Positions 59,601-64,000 of a DNA stretch of 64,000 nucleotides are shown here, piece by piece (position 1 is the first letter of the stretch; every line of letters begins with the position of its first letter). This DNA is from Omphiscola glabra (lineage: Eukaryota; Mollusca; Gastropoda; Lymnaeidae). A program made the translations under genes and the position numbers. The notes below the pieces were generated by a model, which searched no databases, was not told the origin of the DNA, and was given only the letters and a program-made list of their open reading frames with translations. Location of the stretch: positions 6,037,012-6,101,011 of the forward strand of contig OZ024809.1 of NCBI GenBank assembly GCA_964017045.1, in the 5' to 3' direction.

Positions 59601-60299
59601 GTGTTTTAGTATCACTATTAGCACAATAAAATAGGTGTCAAGTTGATTTCACTCTAGCTTGCCTCTCGGGACTCAGGAGGATAAATGTACCTAAGAAGGC
59701 AAATTATTTGTCAAATTCATTTTGAGACGTATAGTGTGCTGCCATGTGCAAATTAAACTATTGAATTACACCTTCCCCCTCCCCCAAACAGAGTTTTAAA
59801 GAAATTAATAAAATCATCCACGGGATTGTAATCCACTTACTTACGCAAAAACAATTTTTTTGCATTTCAAATGCTTTGTTCTTATTTAAATGAGTGATAA
59901 GTGCATTAGTGGATGCTATTTGGATATGTAGTTTCGCTGCATTGATTGCATTAAACGGCATTTTCGTATTAAAAGTGTATTTAAAGGTTAGTTTTTTTTG
60001 TTGTTTTTTTACTAATTTATAAATTTCATAAATGTATATTTTTGGAAAGAATAAAAATAAAAATTTATTAAACGTTAAAAATAAAAAGCAAAACTTGTAT
60101 TTCATTTCTTAAATTGTAGCAATTTAAAAAGCAATCTATTATATTTATTAATTTTACTTTTACTTTTAGGAAGGGGGAAATACATTATCAATTTTATTAG
60201 GCGCGGTTATTAAATCAGATAAATTTTTGCATTGAATAAATAGACAATTTGAGTTCTGAGGTCATTTGCGTTATTATTTAGAACAAATTAATTTTACTT

Positions 60300-63160
60300 T
60301 TATTACGCAATATTTGGAACGTACTTAAAAAATGCACTACAATCAACAGATGTTTTGGTTTCCCCGATAAATGTGATTACACTGTAATTCTTTGATTATA
60401 ATTTGTTTTATTAATTTTCATAACTTTCAACCACATATAAAATGTTTAAAATAGTTCCTTAGTTGTTACTCCAAATTTATTTGTAATTTATATTATTAAT
60501 ACTTAAAATTTTATTAAAATTAAAGCGAATATACAATATATTTTTCGCATTACCATTGATTCGAGTTCCTTAAAATAATAGTAGAAAACTATGATTGTTT
60601 TAAAAAATGGGAACGTATTTAAATCGTATGGGTTCTTTGTGAGTTACGGTCAGCATAGATCATTCTTATATAATAGATGTATTACTACATCATTGCTATT
60701 CAAAATCACAACACATTTACAAAGCTATATCCGATTCTAAAATACCTCACAAAATTCAAGTTTATTAATAAAAACAACAAAAATACTCTCTACACTAAAC
60801 ATGCAAAAACGTGTTTTCTCTGCTCTTGCTACAAATTGATGTCTGTTGGCATTTGTTCAAGGGCGGTTGAGTTGATAGCTCCGTTTGAAATTATTTTGAT
60901 AAAGTTTGTTAAAGAAAACAAAACGAATTTAAGGACATCGGCCCATGCGAAATATTGTAAAATGTTGTTCTAATTTAGAAACATTTGCGGGAGCGCGCAT
61001 ATCAATTCACCAAAGTTTTTATCGCAATCGGATGAATGGTATAGGAATGCATACGATAATTATATAGATAATAAATGGTGGGAAAACGAATTAAGGCCCC
61101 CGGCCACAAACGGAATATTGTAGAATTGTTGTATTACTTCAGAAACCTACTTATTATATCACAAAATTAAAAAAAGAGAAACATATTACTGAAGTTGTAT
61201 CGCATTCAGATAAATGGTATAGGAGTGCATACGGATATTATTTTTTACAAAGCTCATATAAGAAAAATAACGATTTTGGGGCCAACGGCCAAAAACGGAT
61301 TATTTTAAAAGTGTTGTAACTACTTCAGAAACCTAATTACTATGTAACACACACAATTTAATGTCGCTATTTGTATTTTATTAAAAATCTATCCATCCAC
61401 ACATTAGCTCTGTTTGAAATTGTAATTTGTATAGCTCATATAGGAAAAATAGAACATAAGGCCCCTGGCTCAAAAAAGAATATTTTAAACGGTTGTAATA
61501 ATTTGAAAAGCTTTGCGGACTTGGGTAAAACATTTTACTAAAGTTTTATCGCATTCAGATAAATGATATAGGAGCGCATACAGAAATTATTTTGTACAAA
61601 GCTCATATAAGAAAAAAAAAGAATTTGGGAACAACGGCTGAAAACGGAATATTTTAAAAGTATTGTAATTACTCATTAACATGGGCGACCTTATGGACAA
61701 CCTTTCAACAAAGTTTTGTTGCAATCGCATGAATGGTGTAGGAGCGCATACGGTTTGAAATTATATTTATATAGCTCATATTGGAAAAATAGAACATGGG
61801 GCCCCTGGCTAAAATCAGAATATTTTAAACGGTTGTAATAATTGGAAAAGCTTTGCGGGCGTGGGAAAAACATCTAACTAAAGTTTTATCGCATTCAGAA
61901 GAATGGTATAGGAGCGCATACCGAAATTATTTTGTACAAAGCTCATATAAGAAAAAAAAGAATTTGGGGCCAACAGCTGAAAACGGAATATTTTAAAAGT
62001 ATTGTAATTACTCATTAACATGCGCGACTTTATGGACAACCTTTCAAAAAAGTTTTGTTGCAATCACATGAATGGTGTAGGAGCGCATACGGTTTGAAAT
62101 TATATTTATATAGCTCCTATAAGAAAAAACGAACATGGGGCCCCTGGCTCAAAACGGAATATTTTAAAATGGTTGTAATAATTTAGAAACCTTTGTGGGC
62201 ATGATCGCAACATCTCGTCAAAGTTTTAGCGTATTCGAATAAATGGTGTAGGAGCGCAGACGAAACCTATAGTTTACAAAGCTCATATAAGAAAAAAAAC
62301 AATTTTGGGGCCAACGGCCAAAACAAAATATTTTAAAAGTGTTATAATGACTCAGTAAAATGCGCGAGCTTATGGAATACAACTCTTCAATGTTTTGTCG
62401 CAATCGCATGAATGGTGTAGGAGCGCATTCGGTTTGAAACTATATTTATATAGCTCATATAAGAAAAAACGAACATGGGGCCCCTGGCTCAAAACGGGAT
62501 ATTTTAAAACGGTTGTAATAATTTAGAAACCTTTGTGGGCATGCTCGCAACATCTCGTCAAAGTTTTAGGGTATTAAAATAAATGGTGTAGGAGCGCAGA
62601 CGAAATCTATTGTTTACAAAGCTCATATTAGAAAAAAAAACGATTTTGGGGCCAACGGCCAAAACGAAATATTTTAAAAGTGTTATAATGACCCAGTAAA
62701 ATGCGCGAGCTTGTAGAATACAACTCTCCAATGTTTTGTCGCAATCGCATGAATGGTGTAGGAGCGCATACGGTTTGAAACTATATTTATATAGCTCATA
62801 TAAGAAAAAACGAACACGGGGCCCCTGGCTCAAAACGGAATATTTTAAAACGTTTATAATTATTTCCAAACCTTTGTGGGCGTGCTTGTAACATTTTACC
62901 CAAGATTTAGCGCATTCAGACGAATGGCGTAGGAGCGCAGACGGAAATATTTTTTACAAAGCTCGTATAAGAAAAAAAACGAATGAATGGCCAACGGCCG
63001 AAAACGAAATAATTGAAAAGTTTTTTAATGTCGCAGTTAAATGCCCAGGTAGGTGGCCAACAACTCACCAAAGTTTTGTTGCAATCGCATGAATGGTGTT
63101 GGAGCGCATACGAGACAAACATACATACATACATACATTCATTTTTATATATATAGATGA
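60300..63160 (-). mobile_element. Microsatellite-bearing interspersed element, copy D (inverted) with long tandem core
   Basis: 60300-60675 matches the left domain of copies A-C on the minus strand (CCCCGATAAATGTGATTAC...TCATTCTTATATA). From about 60880 to 63110 there are about 13 tandem units of ~170 bp. A short (ACAT)n microsatellite with TTCATTTTTATATATATAGA (63118-63156) closes the array. The tandem unit is the same as the short right-domain array in copies A-C. No coding capacity. Confidence 0.8.
61560..63110. repeat. About 170-bp tandem array with alternating unit types
   Basis: The landmark GAATGGTGTAGGAGCGCATA recurs near 61731, 61901, 62070, 62241, 62411, 62581, 62751, 62922 and 63091, so the spacing is 169-171 bp. 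Units alternate between a GGGGCCCCTGGCTCAAAACG type and a GGGGCCAACGGCCAAAAC type. The real period is therefore a dimer of about 340 bp. Minus-strand frames of 60-100 residues here are repeat artefacts. Confidence 0.92.
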
Positions 63161-63164
63161 ATAG

Positions 63165-64000
63165 CGTGTAAACGAGCCTGATGGTGTACACTATTCAAGT
63201 GCATTTGAATTTTGACACCAAATTAACCTAAAGGCAAATCCAACTTCTTAGAGGTGGTGCTTGAATTAACCTTGACTTTAACTGCCATGACGTCATGTAT
63301 CATACTGATGGGAATTTTGAGCATCTTGACGCATACATATCGGGGGCAGGGGCGTAGAGAGAAGGAAAGGAGGAAGGGGAAATAAGGCAGTGGTAAGCTT
63401 GTCCTTAGAATTTGATCATTTCAGTTACGGAAGTTTTTTAGCAGGCACAGTCCTAAACCGATAACTAAGTAATTGTTAAGCCAACTCTAAATGGGTGTTT
63501 CTGAGAGACTGTAGTCTTTTGATCATAGCAGGGATGAAGAGGTGTCAGCTGGTAATTACAATTGTTCAACAACAACAGCACTCTAATAAAACAACGGTTT
63601 TTTTTGTGTTTTTTTTTTAATTAAATGCTAACTATAACAGTTTTCGTCATCGTCCTAAGACTGAATCAAACCTTTCATTTTCTGGGATATCCATAAAATT
63701 CTTTCGGACAATTCCATTTTCATCAAATTTGTACGGTGTATCTCCAAATTTACAGACGGTTTTCTTTTAATGGCAACCCTGATAACTACGCTAATGTATC
63801 ATATTTTGAGCATTTTGATCTACTTTCAGCGATTGTCATGTCGGTAAAAAAAATGTAAACATATATAAGGAATAAATCGAAAAGAAAAGTTACAAATTTA
63901 TAATTGTCCCTTTAACAATATCATGTTTTTTAAATACTATTTATTATAGAAATAGCAGTTAGCCGTGAAATAGGACTGCTAAGTGGGTGAAGTCTAATGA
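63165..64000. other. No gene seen
   Basis: AT-rich DNA. No domain, RNA gene or transposon end is recognisable. Confidence 0.6.

Larger units (their letters stand above)
50791..59683. mobile_element. Degraded piggyBac-like DNA transposon, split by the LTR retrotransposon
   Basis: Perfect 15-bp inverted ends TATCCTCCTGAGTCC (50791-50805) and GGACTCAGGAGGATA (59669-59683) bracket the region. The subterminal motif CCACTGGACA occurs on both sides in opposite orientation. After removing the retrotransposon the element would be about 2.1 kb. Transposase relics lie on the minus strand at 58837-59600, and an acidic stretch (SDTIDTDDDID) on the plus strand spans the insertion point. No clear TTAA target duplication was seen, so the superfamily rests on the protein relics. 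Confidence 0.65.

Noticed and set aside
61691..63191. Minus-strand 60-100-residue frames such as those ending KLYTIYFNTLKL
   Set aside because: They are translations of the ~170-bp tandem units, with no protein similarity and regular recurrence.

Overview
The window is eukaryotic, AT-rich and crowded with repeats. Genes have GT-AG introns and there are no operons. A macin antimicrobial-peptide gene, a metabotropic-glutamate-receptor-like (class C GPCR) gene, snail-type LINE fragments and a SPIN-like hAT element together suggest a mollusc, most likely a gastropod. The species cannot be read from the sequence.

Only two host genes look intact. One is a class C GPCR with two coding exons, 27133-29334 and 39609-40124, separated by a 10.3-kb intron. 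The other is a macin gene with exons 44986-45107 and 45740-45884. The left edge (1-6831) is a paralogous copy of 28941-40746. Its receptor copy is a pseudogene with a 2-bp frameshift before TM7. Because the two copies align end to end, they date each other's later changes: a LINE insertion and a 33-bp minisatellite expansion in copy 1, and a 6.7-kb hAT transposon and a 361-bp GC-rich insert in copy 2. Fragments of a protein-kinase-like gene in scrambled order (6835-8145) follow copy 1.

The segment 9.5-16 kb is largely arrays of short tandem repeats (16, 17, 19, 30, 31 and about 65 bp). From 17.9 to 26.5 kb there is a hAT MITE, a Mutator-like (MULE) transposase relic split by a LINE, and a microsatellite-bearing repeat element. 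That element recurs at 32.99-35.57 kb, 49.3-50.7 kb (inverted) and 60.3-63.2 kb (inverted, with a long array of ~170-bp units). From 41.3 to 44.2 kb lie 55-, 41- and 90-bp minisatellites just upstream of the macin gene.

The most striking element is a complete, apparently young LTR retrotransposon at 51708-58514. Its 1070-bp LTRs differ at one base seen by eye. It has a 5-bp target duplication, a tRNA-Leu-type primer site and one open 1475-codon frame including the stop (1474 residues). The domain order in that frame is gag, protease, integrase, reverse transcriptase, RNase H. The integrase is Ty3/gypsy-type with a GPY module but precedes the reverse transcriptase. This is the copia-like order of the Gmr1-like group of gypsy elements. 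It sits inside an older degraded piggyBac-like transposon.

All assignments come from reading motifs by eye; no database search was run.
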